From an uncultured Eubacteriales bacterium (GTDB lineage: Bacteria > Bacillota > Clostridia > Oscillospirales > Butyricicoccaceae), in NCBI GenBank assembly GCA_910579575.1, contig CAJTUM010000001.1, positions 75,360 through 114,113 of the forward strand: a DNA stretch of 38,754 nt. The letters run 5' to 3'. Below are positions 14,913 through 22,251 of this stretch, one piece after another; positions within the stretch are counted from its first letter, which is position 1; every line of letters starts with the position of its first letter. The position numbers and the translations under genes are program-made. The notes below the pieces were generated by a model. That model was given only the letters and a program-made list of their open reading frames with translations. It searched no databases and was not told the origin of the DNA.

Positions 14913-16088
14913 TTAAAGCATCTCCAGGAAAGCGGAAATGCGGGTGCTCAGCTGGCCCACGTCCGAGGTGGAGTAATCGGTTTCCAGGCCCAGGTAGGGA
15001 ATGCCCTTGTTCTCTGTGACAAAGCGCTTGACGAAAAAGCTCTCCACATTATAGGTATGGCAGGCTTGCAGAATCACTTCCACAACCGCGTCTACTTGGT
15101 ATTCGTCGATCAACCGATCCATCAGCTTGAAGCGGTTTTCGTCTGGCGTCATGCAAGAGCAGCCGATGTTCAGATAGCGGCGGGCCAAGGCGTCGTAAAC
15201 GTCCGGGTTGCTTTCGTCCACCAGCTCGTCCACGGATTTTGCGCCGCTGCAGTTTTCGTACACCACAACCTGAGCGCCGTTGTCCTCCAGCACTTTGATA
15301 ACCTTTTCGCTGGCGCCGCCGATGGGGCAGCCGGTAATCATAATACGGGGGCGGCCGGCAAATTTCTTTTTGGGGCAGTTCTCCGTGCCGTCGTCATATT
15401 CGGCCAGCACCTTTTTGGTCAGCGCCCGAACGTCGCCAGGGATCCGTTCCTTTTCAAAACGGAAAGTGGAGCCGTACAGCACTTTATACATATCGCCGCC
15501 CATGATGGGAGCCGGGTTGAGCTTCATCACCTCATAAAATTCTTTCAGGGCGGAGCGAACCTCGTTGTTCAGATGGACGGCCTCCCGCACTTTTTCATCT
15601 GTAATGGTTACGCCGAAATGGCTTTCCAGCTTCTCTTTGAATTTGATAACTTCCTTTTTCCACAGCTCAAAGGCGTCCGGCCCCTGGCTGTTGGGCAGCT
15701 CCATAACGTATACGGGCTTGAATTCGCCCAGCATTTCATACATTTTCTTTTTGCCGTCGCAGGTGGTTTCGCCCACGATCAGGTCAGAGAAATAGAAATA
15801 GGGGCATTTGTCCGTCTTGGCAAAGCCATAGCTGGATTTGACCAGGGGGCACAGGTTGCGGGGCAGGTCTTTTTCGGCTTCGGGAATGGTTTCGCCCGAG
15901 GTGGAGCACAGGCCCACCACGGCGGCTCCCATGGCCATCGGAATCTCCTGAGGCAGATAGGTGCAGAAAACGCCCACAAAAGGCACGCCCTTCTGCTTCA
16001 TCTCCATAGCGGTGACGAAGGATTTTTTCCGCTGGTCGTTGAATTCCTCAAAAATTTCCGGCAGTTCTTTAATCAGTTCACGGTTCAT
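14913..16088 (-). CDS. HgdB/YjiM-like Fe-S protein, double-cubane cluster protein candidate
   Basis: A 391-residue member of the 2-hydroxyacyl-CoA dehydratase D-component family (HgdB-like). Cysteines in the conserved positions are C42 (VFCTYLP), C61, C80 (NLCPLVKSSYGF), C95 (KCPYFYFSD), C110 (GETTCDGKKKMYE), C254 (ITGCPIGG), C280 (ENCSGAK), C310/C312 (IGCSCMTP) and C343 (QACHTYN). True dehydratases need two related subunits; only one is present here, next to its activase, the arrangement of the DCCP/DCCP-reductase system (E. coli yjiM-yjiL). In Carboxydothermus, DCCP carries an [8Fe-9S] double cubane and reduces small molecules such as acetylene. The natural substrate is unknown. AATGGAGATGGGACA upstream is a modest ribosome site. 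Confidence 0.85.
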   Translation of the reverse strand: MNRELIKELPEIFEEFNDQRKKSFVTAMEMKQKGVPFVGVFCTYLPQEIPMAMGAAVVGLCSTSGETIPEAEKDLPRNLCPLVKSSYGFAKTDKCPYFYFSDLIVGETTCDGKKKMYEMLGEFKPVYVMELPNSQGPDAFELWKKEVIKFKEKLESHFGVTITDEKVREAVHLNNEVRSALKEFYEVMKLNPAPIMGGDMYKVLYGSTFRFEKERIPGDVRALTKKVLAEYDDGTENCPKKKFAGRPRIMITGCPIGGASEKVIKVLEDNGAQVVVYENCSGAKSVDELVDESNPDVYDALARRYLNIGCSCMTPDENRFKLMDRLIDEYQVDAVVEVILQACHTYNVESFFVKRFVTENKGIPYLGLETDYSTSDVGQLSTRISAFLEML

Positions 16089-16166
16089 TGTCCCATCTCC
16101 ATTTCGCAGCGTCGATTGGTATTCTTCATAGCCCCTTTTTAGAGGACGATACTCGATATCACTTTA

Positions 16167-16195
16167 ATTCTAAAGCACATGCCGCCATTATGCAA
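16167..16195 (-). promoter_or_regulatory. Promoter of the DCCP-like operon
   Basis: Minus-strand TTGCAT (16195-16190), 17-bp spacer, TAGAAT (16172-16167), about 75 nt ahead of the start at 16088. Confidence 0.6.
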
Positions 16196-16283
16196 ATTGC
16201 TTCTGACGATAAACAGCGGGATTTTGATAGAAATTTATAATAGGTCATGGCGGAAAAATTGCAGAATCTTGCGAAATTTAATA

Positions 16284-16299
16284 TTAAAGTTAACTTTAA
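16284..16299. promoter_or_regulatory. Perfect 16-bp palindrome, operator candidate
   Basis: TTAAAGTTAACTTTAA is fully self-complementary. It lies in the AT-rich gap between the divergent DCCP-like operon and the reductase gene at 16388, overlapping possible + strand promoters (TTGCAG, 17 bp, TATTAA ending just at it). No cognate regulator is identified. Confidence 0.5.
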
Positions 16300-16387
16300 G
16301 ATGATGAAAATCATTGCAATGAAATCGGCGCCGTGGTAATCTAAACGCAGGGCCCTGGCGGGCGAAAACGAAAGCGAGGCGAAAGCG

Positions 16388-17110
16388 GTGAACAGACCAT
16401 ATACCATTTGTTACTTGAATGTCAGCGCCGAAGGGCATATCGACGGCAGTTTCGGCAAGCTGCCCGAGGCCAAGCCGGGCACGGCGGTTTTCCGCCAGCG
16501 TTGGCTGGATATGAAAGCGGACGCCATTATCTATGGCTCTGTGACCATGGTCATGTTTACGGAAGGCTGGCTAAACGAATTGCCGCCTTCGGGCAAGACC
16601 TATGACAGGCGGGATTATATCGCCCCCTGCGACGTCGGCCGGTATTATGTGGTTATCAATACCAAGGGAACCATCGCTTATAGCGGCCCTTATATCGATC
16701 AGCGGGGCCGGGGCGTTCATGGCGTGATTCATGTGCTGACAGAAGACGTTTCCGACGATTACTTGGATTATCTGCGGCAAAAGCAGATTTCCTATATCTT
16801 TTGCGGAAAACAGAAGCTGGACCCGGCGATGATGATGGAAAAGGTCTACTCCTTGTTCGGCGTCAAAAAAGCGATCATTTCCGGCGGCGCTTACGCCGAT
16901 TGGACCCTGCTTTCTCACGGGCTGATTGACGAAATTAAAACCATGTTTCTGCCTGTGGCGGACGGAGATCCGAATTCCAACACGTTGTTCCGCCGTTCGG
17001 AGGGGATGGAGGACAAACCGGTGGCGCTGAAGCTGGTCAGCGCCGAAATTGTGGAGGGCGACGGCCTGATGGTCACATATCGAGCCAAAAACGCCAGAGA
17101 AAACGGATGA
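16388..17110 (+). CDS. RibD C-terminal/DHFR-fold reductase
   Basis: A 240-residue NADPH-dependent reductase of the RibD_C (pyrimidine reductase, dihydrofolate-reductase fold) family, without the RibD deaminase domain. Visible: PYTICYLNVSAEGHIDG at the N-terminus, the ADAIIYGSVTM segment (catalytic-fold helix start), and the family hallmark ISGGAYADWTLLSHGLIDEIKTMFLPVADG (about 164-193). Stand-alone members act on varied substrates; riboflavin synthesis is unlikely because no rib genes are near. The start is GTG at 16388 with only a weak GCGAGGCG site. The racemase gene follows after 22 nt and is probably in the same operon. Confidence 0.85.
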   Translation: MNRPYTICYLNVSAEGHIDGSFGKLPEAKPGTAVFRQRWLDMKADAIIYGSVTMVMFTEGWLNELPPSGKTYDRRDYIAPCDVGRYYVVINTKGTIAYSGPYIDQRGRGVHGVIHVLTEDVSDDYLDYLRQKQISYIFCGKQKLDPAMMMEKVYSLFGVKKAIISGGAYADWTLLSHGLIDEIKTMFLPVADGDPNSNTLFRRSEGMEDKPVALKLVSAEIVEGDGLMVTYRAKNARENG

Positions 17111-17132
17111 GGACGGAAAGGAGAAGCGCACA

Positions 17133-17754
17133 ATGAAAATCGGGATTCTGCAAACGGCGCCCAACAACTGTGAAGCGCTGAATCGGCTGGCTCGGCTTTA
17201 TCCAGGGGTAAAGGTGATTCACTATGTGGACGAATGTGTTTGGGAACACGTTTTGGCCGCCGGCGGCCAAGTGACAGAGCGGTGTCATCAGATTCTGGCA
17301 GACGATTTCAACAAGATACTGGACGCAGGATGCGATAGGCTGGGGCTGTTGTGCAGCTTGGTCAAGCCGGGCATTGAAAAAGTGCGGGCTCAGGTTCCGG
17401 CGCCTATTTTCGTCTATGACGACGTCCAGGCGCGGCGCCGTCGTCGCCATGAAGGAGACGCCGTTGGCGCCCAGCCGGCTGGCGGTGGAGCAGGCGGCGC
17501 GGGAAGCGGGAAAAAAGATTGAAATTGAGACGATCTGTGTGGAATCCGCCGCCAACTGCCTGAAGGAAACCGGCGATACCGCCTTGGCAGACCAATATTT
17601 TGAGCGATATTTGCGGCTTCATCAGAAGGAATACCATGCCTTTGTCATCCCTCAGGTTCCTCTGACTCGCATAATGCCGCGCATTCGGGATTTGGATACG
17701 CCGGTTTTCGACAGCATGGAGCCCTTTATGGAAGAGCTGGCGAAGGGGAATTAG
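17133..17754 (+). pseudogene. Asp/Glu racemase-family gene with a +1 frameshift
   Basis: Two frames together encode one protein of about 206 residues resembling the aspartate/glutamate/hydantoin racemase family. The first frame gives MKIGILQTAPNN... through LLCSLVKPGIEKV...PIFVYDDVQA (candidate catalytic cysteine in LLCS). The second gives GAVVAMKETPLAPSRLAVEQ..., IETICVESAANCLKETGD and VFDSMEPFMEELAKGN. The switch falls near 17431-17433 in gcgcggcgcc; skipping one base restores a smooth join. This is a disabling insertion, an assembly error or, less likely, programmed slippage. AAAGGAG upstream and a terminator downstream are intact, and no other decay is seen, which favours recent mutation or a sequencing error. 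Confidence 0.75.
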
Positions 17755-17771
17755 ATAGGGACGAACAAGAA

Positions 17772-17798
17772 AACAGCCTCCGGCGAGGCTGTTTTTTT
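17772..17798 (+). terminator. Rho-independent terminator after the racemase gene
   Basis: AACAGCCTC (17772-17780), loop CGGC, GAGGCTGTT (17785-17793), then a run of seven T. Confidence 0.92.
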
Positions 17799-17890
17799 GT
17801 CTCAGGGGTCCCGCAAGAGTTGGAAAAGGCGCGGCTTGCCATCGAACAGGGCTTTTGCTATAATGAGGGAGACAAAAGGAGGGAATGCGG

Positions 17891-18403
17891 ATGGCGACGC
17901 GGTTGATTCTTTATGATTTCGGCCCAGAGGAACGGCCGGCGGAAGGGCCGGTAGGGGAAGACGTTTATTTTCCCGCTCAGCCCCTGGTTCAGCGGTGTCT
18001 GGGCTGCTTTGGCTGCTGGGTCAAAACGCCGGGGCGGTGCGTCCTCCAGGACCGGGCTTCCGTCTTGCCAGAATTGCTGAAACATTGCGACGAATGGATT
18101 ATCTTATCTCCTATCGTATATGGCGGGTATTCCGTTTGCGTCAAAGCCGCCATAGAGCGCTGCCTGGGGTATTTATTGCCGTATTTGCAGACGTCCCAAG
18201 GCCGGATGCGTCATTGGCTCCGATACCCCCATCATGCTTTTCGGCTGCGGGTTTGCTTTTATGGTCCCTGCCTGGCGGAGGAACGGGAAATCGCCCGGCG
18301 GCTGGTTTTTTCCAACAGCCGGAACTTGGGCGCCAGGCAGTGGCAGGCGGATTTTTGGGACGCGGCGGATCAGGCGAAGGAGGCCATAGGATGGAAATTT
18401 TGA
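17891..18403 (+). CDS. Flavodoxin-fold NAD(P)H oxidoreductase, Cys-rich
   Basis: A 170-residue protein resembling the multimeric-flavodoxin WrbA-like/FMN-reductase family. The strongest mark is CLGCFGCWVKTPGRCVLQD (about 36-54), the cysteine motif of iron-sulfur flavoprotein-type and NADPH-dependent FMN reductases, followed by DEWIILSPIVYGGYSVCVKAAIERC, the flavin-binding loop region. The usual N-terminal phosphate loop is atypical (LILYDFGPEE). Start at 17891 suits AGGAGG at 17878-17883 better than the ATG at 17885, which is too close. It overlaps the next gene by 13 nt; both are probably a coupled pair of redox proteins. Confidence 0.75.
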   Translation: MATRLILYDFGPEERPAEGPVGEDVYFPAQPLVQRCLGCFGCWVKTPGRCVLQDRASVLPELLKHCDEWIILSPIVYGGYSVCVKAAIERCLGYLLPYLQTSQGRMRHWLRYPHHAFRLRVCFYGPCLAEEREIARRLVFSNSRNLGARQWQADFWDAADQAKEAIGWKF

Positions 18404-19026
18404 CGCTTTGCGGCAGCCCCCGCTTTGGCAGAGGAGCGAAGGAATGCAGCTCCCTCTACCTCATCCAGCAGCTGAAGACCCGGCTGGGACAGGGCGCCCG
18501 GCTTCAGACGGAGCCGGCCAACCCGCCTCGAGATTTGGAGGCTCTGGCCCGAGCTTTGACCGGCGCCCAAGCCTTGGTTCTGGCCTTTCCCTTGTATGCC
18601 GACTCCATCCCCGCGGGCCTGCTGCAAACGTTATCGGAGCTGGAGCGCCGATTGACCGGCGGGTCCGAGCTGGATAAAATTCCGGTTTATTCCATCATCA
18701 ACTGCGGTTTTTTTGAGGCCGCTCATAATCAGCCGGCCATTGACATGATAGAAATCTGGCGTAAAAAATGCGGTTTTCAGCCAGGCCGCTCGTTGGCCGT
18801 GGGCGGCGGCGAGATGATTCGCCAAGCGCCTATGGGCCGCGGGCCGCTGACGACCCTGAGCAAAAGCCTGGACGCCTTGGCCCAGGATATCCTGGCGGGC
18901 AAAGGCGGCGAAACTCTGTGGGCTCAGCCGGATTTTCCCCGCATTTTTTATCAGCTGGCCGGCAACCTGGGCTTTCGCCAACAAGCCCGGAAAAATGGCC
19001 TCCGCGGCAGGGACATTTCATCTTGA
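18391..19026 (+). CDS. Flavodoxin-fold NAD(P)H-dependent oxidoreductase
   Basis: A 211-residue protein of the flavodoxin-like NADPH oxidoreductase superfamily. It begins with MEILTLCGSPRFGRGAKECSS (strand plus FMN phosphate loop), then TGAQALVLAFPLYADSIPAGLLQTLSELE, the classical second flavin loop, and YSIINCGFFEA, the third. The C-terminal third is helical and family-variable. Start at 18391 has GAAGGAGG just before it, inside the upstream gene, which it overlaps by 13 nt in another frame. An in-frame ATG at 17995 would add a sequence that only mirrors the upstream gene. A bidirectional terminator follows. Confidence 0.8.
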   Translation: MEILTLCGSPRFGRGAKECSSLYLIQQLKTRLGQGARLQTEPANPPRDLEALARALTGAQALVLAFPLYADSIPAGLLQTLSELERRLTGGSELDKIPVYSIINCGFFEAAHNQPAIDMIEIWRKKCGFQPGRSLAVGGGEMIRQAPMGRGPLTTLSKSLDALAQDILAGKGGETLWAQPDFPRIFYQLAGNLGFRQQARKNGLRGRDISS

Positions 19027-19060
19027 GATTCTGATTGGCTTGATTTGTGGGCAAAAGCAT

Positions 19061-19094
19061 AAAAAAGCGCGGTTTTCAAAACCGCGCCTTTTTT
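19061..19094. terminator. Bidirectional terminator
   Basis: A6 then GCGCGGTTTT, 2-nt centre, AAAACCGCGC then T-run (TTTTTT after one C). It separates the convergent oxidoreductase and tautomerase genes and serves both strands. Confidence 0.92.
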
Positions 19095-19106
19095 GGCTTT
19101 GGGCAA

Positions 19107-19310
19107 TCAGTCCTGTTTTCCGTTGACCTCGTCCCAGCGGAAAATGCCGCCGTGGCAATAGTCTTCGGGCTTCATATCTCGAAGCACGATGGAGACGGCC
19201 TCCGGGCGGACGCCTAAGGATTCCGCCACTGCGTCCGTCACTTTTTTGCAAAGCAGACGCTTTTGGTCCACTGTGCGGCCTTCAAATAGTTCAATGGTCA
19301 ATTTCGGCAT
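19107..19310 (-). CDS. 4-oxalocrotonate tautomerase-family protein
   Basis: A 67-residue tautomerase. The mature N-terminal Pro (P2, the catalytic base) is followed by KLTIELFEGRTVDQKRLLCK, VTDAVAESLGVRPEAVSIVLRDM and a GG turn, all canonical for the 4-OT fold, which forms hexamers. The natural substrate is unknown; no aromatic-degradation genes are near. AAGGAGGATAACG directly precedes the start. The next minus-strand gene upstream begins 80 nt away, so it may share a transcript with the membrane protein at 19391. Confidence 0.93.
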   Translation of the reverse strand: MPKLTIELFEGRTVDQKRLLCKKVTDAVAESLGVRPEAVSIVLRDMKPEDYCHGGIFRWDEVNGKQD

Positions 19311-19390
19311 TCGTTATCCTCCTTATCGCGCGGGGCGGCTCGGCGGCTTTGTCCCGCGGTTTTTGTATCTATGGCCAAATGCGGGCGTCG

Positions 19391-19876
19391 TCACCGCTGG
19401 CGGCTGGCCTTGTAAGCCTCAAAGGTCATCACGTCGTTGGCCCGCAAATGGGCTTCCACCAGGTCCTGTTGTTCTTTATCAAAAATCAGGCTGCGTTCGC
19501 TGGCGGCCAAATGAGCTCGAAGGCGAATTTTTTTTTCGGAATAGGGCTCGATATCATAATAAAATATTTTGGCCCAAGGGGTGGGCATGACGTTGCACAA
19601 AATCCCCTCTTTGGAAAGGCCGCTGGGGGTGACGGCGACCAAGGCCACCCCTAAGATGGTGCAAACATTGAAAACCGCGATGTAAGAGGTGAATTTGCCT
19701 TGGCTGGCCTGCCAGACGACCACCGCGCATAGGATAACCAAAGCGACCAGCCGAGCGGGCACGGCGCCGCGGACCATGAGCTGCTTGCGAAATTGGAAAA
19801 AGCGCACAACCAGATAGAGGTCGAAGGCGGCGATCAGGATAATCAGGCCGCTGTCCAGCGTCAAATCAAACGGCAT
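19391..19876 (-). CDS. Small membrane protein of unknown function
   Basis: A 161-residue protein I do not recognise beyond its topology. Three hydrophobic segments are visible: about 10-27, 40-57 and 63-82. A cytosolic-looking, charged C-terminal region follows (90-161, YYDIEPYSEKKIRLRAHLAASERSLIFDKEQQ), of the kind found in small PH-like or stress membrane proteins. AAAGGAG 10 nt upstream of 19876 supports the start. It precedes the tautomerase gene on the same strand. Confidence 0.7.
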   Translation of the reverse strand: MPFDLTLDSGLIILIAAFDLYLVVRFFQFRKQLMVRGAVPARLVALVILCAVVVWQASQGKFTSYIAVFNVCTILGVALVAVTPSGLSKEGILCNVMPTPWAKIFYYDIEPYSEKKIRLRAHLAASERSLIFDKEQQDLVEAHLRANDVMTFEAYKASRQR

Positions 19877-20020
19877 AGAATAAGGCTCCTTTTCATGTAT
19901 TTTTCAAATCCTTTTTCGGAAAAACGTCCCTACTGCGTCAAACTTGAGCGATATGATCCATCGTTCTTGCATCTCATTGCGAATTTTGCACGCGCTTAAC
20001 AGCCCTGCAAACCGGCGTGG

Positions 20021-20533
20021 TTACAGCTCCTGTACCCAATCGATTCCCGGATAAAGCTCTCCTGTCCGAATAAAAAACCCCACTGCCTTTGCGCCGCTTT
20101 CCAGATTCGTGATAGCATGAATTTTTGGAATTATGGATTGACCGCCGCTCAGAAGTTCAGTCCATACGCTTTTGTCCGAATAATCGGATTCCTTTGTCTG
20201 CGCAACCGTGGAAGCGTAATCTGGATTGTATGAAAAAAAGTATTCGTCCTGTTTGCCATTTTGGCAGAACCGAAAGCGGGCCAAATACAGCCATTCCCCA
20301 TCGGAGAGCGCTTCCATCCAGTCACATTCTCCGGCAGGGTCTAAAAACAAGTTAATATTGATACCTTTTGAAACTTCTTTTATTATTTTGGAGATGATCT
20401 TCGGCGTAATTTCCTCTTGCTTGTACGCCTTTTTAGGGGAATGATAATATTCTATATAGTTCGCTGCTACGGCATTCGGATCAAATGAGGGAATGGTTTC
20501 TCGTTTCGGAACAATTTTAATTTTTGGGTTCAT
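20021..20533 (-). CDS. Imm1-like orphan immunity protein (tentative)
   Basis: A 170-residue soluble protein, notably richer in Lys, Ile, Asn and Tyr, and clearly lower in GC, than its neighbours, suggesting horizontal transfer. The C-terminus (SIIPKIHAITNLESG, AVGFFIRTGELYPGIDWVQEL) resembles the Imm1 immunity family, in which a 'Fl.tG..p..i.W' ending is typical; Imm1 proteins neutralise secreted toxins, mostly deaminases. No toxin gene is adjacent, so it would be an orphan shield against neighbours. The ribosome site AGAAAGGCAAG is weak. The family call is a by-eye resemblance; a plain hypothetical protein remains possible. Confidence 0.55.
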   Translation of the reverse strand: MNPKIKIVPKRETIPSFDPNAVAANYIEYYHSPKKAYKQEEITPKIISKIIKEVSKGININLFLDPAGECDWMEALSDGEWLYLARFRFCQNGKQDEYFFSYNPDYASTVAQTKESDYSDKSVWTELLSGGQSIIPKIHAITNLESGAKAVGFFIRTGELYPGIDWVQEL

Positions 20534-20593
20534 AGACGTTCTTGCCTTTCTGGTTCCTTCATGATTTCTAATATGGAGAAAGGTTTGTCTCGC

Positions 20594-20968
20594 CTATTTG
20601 GCGGCGGCAAAGCGATACGCCTCGTCCAGCCAGGCCAGCAGCTCCAGGTCGATCTCCTCGGACCGCGTTACGATCACATGGTGAGTCCAGCGGTTGGGAT
20701 AGGGCTCCGCGGTTTGGGCGATTCGGGGGTTTTCTTTGCGATAGGACAGACCGAAGGAAACCAACAGATATTCCGCCGGCCAACCCTTGACCCGCCGCCA
20801 AGGCGGCGAGGCCATGGCGAACATACGCCTGTTAAAAAAGGAAATCTGGGTTTTGGCGATTTTCAGGCGCAGCTTTGGGTAAGCGGCTTCCAGCCGGTCT
20901 TTCAGCGCTTGATAGATGGGGATCACGGCGGGAAATCGGTTGAAAAACAACAACTCGTCTTCTGTCAT
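20594..20968 (-). CDS. DUF5655-like protein
   Basis: A 124-residue soluble protein with a pattern I associate with DUF5655: FFNRFPAVIPIYQAL, then LKIAKTQISFFNRRMFAMASP, LLVSFGLSY and PNRWTHHVIVTRSEEIDLELLAWLDEAY. The domain is of unknown function, found alone or fused to DUF4287-like modules. AGAAAGGGG precedes the start at 20968, and a strong promoter lies upstream at 20998-21026. It stands alone between the low-GC gene and the divergent hydrolase. Confidence 0.7.
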   Translation of the reverse strand: MTEDELLFFNRFPAVIPIYQALKDRLEAAYPKLRLKIAKTQISFFNRRMFAMASPPWRRVKGWPAEYLLVSFGLSYRKENPRIAQTAEPYPNRWTHHVIVTRSEEIDLELLAWLDEAYRFAAAK

Positions 20969-20997
20969 GGCGCCGCCCCTTTCTGGTAGATGATACG

Positions 20998-21026
20998 ATT
21001 ATAGCAGTTTTGCGCCGCCCCTTCAA
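20998..21026 (-). promoter_or_regulatory. Promoter of the DUF5655-like gene
   Basis: Minus-strand TTGAAG (21026-21021), 17-bp spacer, TATAAT (21003-20998), about 30 nt ahead of the start codon. Confidence 0.75.
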
Positions 21027-21069
21027 TCCCTGCCTTGCTTCTTTCTGGAGGGGAGGGGCAAATATCGCG

Positions 21070-21098
21070 TTGAACCGCCGGGGGAAAGATGATAAAAT
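21070..21098 (+). promoter_or_regulatory. Promoter of the alpha/beta hydrolase gene
   Basis: TTGAAC (21070-21075), 17-bp spacer, TAAAAT (21093-21098). It predicts a leader of about 93 nt that contains the hairpin element at 21151-21188. Confidence 0.7.
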
Positions 21099-21150
21099 AG
21101 TCGCGGAGGCGCGGCGGCATACCCGTCTGAAAGCAACCAAATGAACCTAT

Positions 21151-21188
21151 GGAAAGGGGGGCCCCAGAAAATCCTTGATTTTTTGGGG
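21151..21188 (+). promoter_or_regulatory. Hairpin leader element before hydrolase (copy 2 of 3)
   Basis: GGAAAGGGGGG is followed by a stem in which 21162-21173 (CCCCAGAAAATC) pairs with 21177-21188 (GATTTTTTGGGG) over 12 bp with one G-T pair and loop CTT. The ATG lies 9 nt beyond the closing GGGG and there is no other ribosome site. Confidence 0.65.
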
Positions 21189-21197
21189 CAACGCGAT

Positions 21198-21959
21198 ATG
21201 ACAATCGACGTCAACGGTCTGGCGACCGATTATATCGACCAGGGGCAGGGACCTGTGATTCTGCTGCTCCATGGGTGGGCCGCGCCTATTGAGGCGTACC
21301 GGCGGATTATCGACAAGTTATCGGCGAAATACCGGGTGCTGGCGCCTCAGGCGCCGGGCAGCGGCAAAACGCCGGAACCCGCCGCGCCCATGACGATTGA
21401 GGATTATGTGTCTTTTACGGCGGCCTTTTGCCGGGCGCTGGAGGTGGAGGAGTGCATTTTAATGGGGCACAGCAACGGGGGACGGATTATTCTATCCATG
21501 CTGGCGCAGCCGGAGCCGCCGGTGCGCTGCAAAAAGGTTGTGCTCGTCGATTCCGCCGGCGTGCCGCCCAAGCGGCCTCTCAGCTATTATGTGAAAATCT
21601 ATTCTTATAAGCTGGCTCGAAAGCTGGCAAACAACCGGCTGACGGGGCCTTTGTTCGGCAATTTGTATGAATCCATGCGCCAGAAGCGGGGCAGCGACGA
21701 TTATCGCAACGCTTCGGAAGTGATGAAAAAAACGTTGGTCAACCTGGTAAACCTGGATTTGACGCCCCTGATGCCGAACATACGGCAGAATGTGTTGCTG
21801 ATCTGGGGGGACAGGGATACCGCCACCCCTTTGCGGGATGGAAAGATTATGGAGGAAAAATTGCCGGAAAGCGGTCTGGCCGTCATCCAGAACGCCGGCC
21901 ATTTTCCCTTTGCCGATAATTGGCCTCAATTTTCCGCCGTGTTGGACGCCTTCCTTTAG
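21198..21959 (+). CDS. Alpha/beta-fold hydrolase
   Basis: A 253-residue soluble alpha/beta hydrolase. Oxyanion-hole motif LLLHGW (23-27 region), nucleophile elbow GHSNGG with S92, acidic residue region LIWGDRDTATP and catalytic His in NAGHFPFADNW near the C-terminus form a full triad. The lid is short and helical (PPKRPLSYYVKIYSYKLARKL). Substrate unknown. Start at 21198 matches the domain edge; the in-frame ATG at 21141 would translate the hairpin element. It lies upstream of the MurF- and Ddl-type genes on the same strand, a neighbourhood that hints at cell-envelope work, but a 292-nt gap with its own hairpins separates it. Confidence 0.9.
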   Translation: MTIDVNGLATDYIDQGQGPVILLLHGWAAPIEAYRRIIDKLSAKYRVLAPQAPGSGKTPEPAAPMTIEDYVSFTAAFCRALEVEECILMGHSNGGRIILSMLAQPEPPVRCKKVVLVDSAGVPPKRPLSYYVKIYSYKLARKLANNRLTGPLFGNLYESMRQKRGSDDYRNASEVMKKTLVNLVNLDLTPLMPNIRQNVLLIWGDRDTATPLRDGKIMEEKLPESGLAVIQNAGHFPFADNWPQFSAVLDAFL

Positions 21960-21962
21960 CCG

Positions 21963-21978
21963 GTCGGGGCGGTCCGAC
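21963..21978. repeat. GC hairpin of the GTCGGGCC family, after hydrolase
   Basis: GTCGGGGCGGTCCGAC begins 3 nt after the hydrolase stop and continues with GGCC, as does the copy at 10717. The rest of 21979-22251 is GC-rich, contains no ORF I can support and no convincing promoter. Confidence 0.55.
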
Positions 21979-22251
21979 GGCCGCATTCCGTTTCGGCGGC
22001 GGCGATTCATGGGCATTTGCGCCCGAAGCCGGGGCAGGCGAGGGAAGAGGTTTGGTCTTAGGCGGGGGTTGCTTCGCCGTCCCAGAGGGGAGACATCGCC
22101 TCTTTTCCGTAACAATCGATAAAAATAGGGGATAAAGCGCCTTTTCGCCAAGGTTCGACGCTGTGGAGCAGAGAAGAAGAGGTAAACTTTGCGCTGACGC
22201 GAGTATAACCGCCGGCGCTTGCCGACCTGATATGGAGGGATAATAATACTT

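Noticed and set aside
17995..18390. N-terminal extension of the second flavodoxin-like gene
   Set aside because: It overlaps the first flavodoxin gene almost wholly in another frame; the strong AGGAGG and FMN loop start at 18391.
21141..21197. Upstream start of the alpha/beta hydrolase
   Set aside because: It would translate the repeated hairpin element; the domain begins at the ATG at 21198, as also seen for parA.
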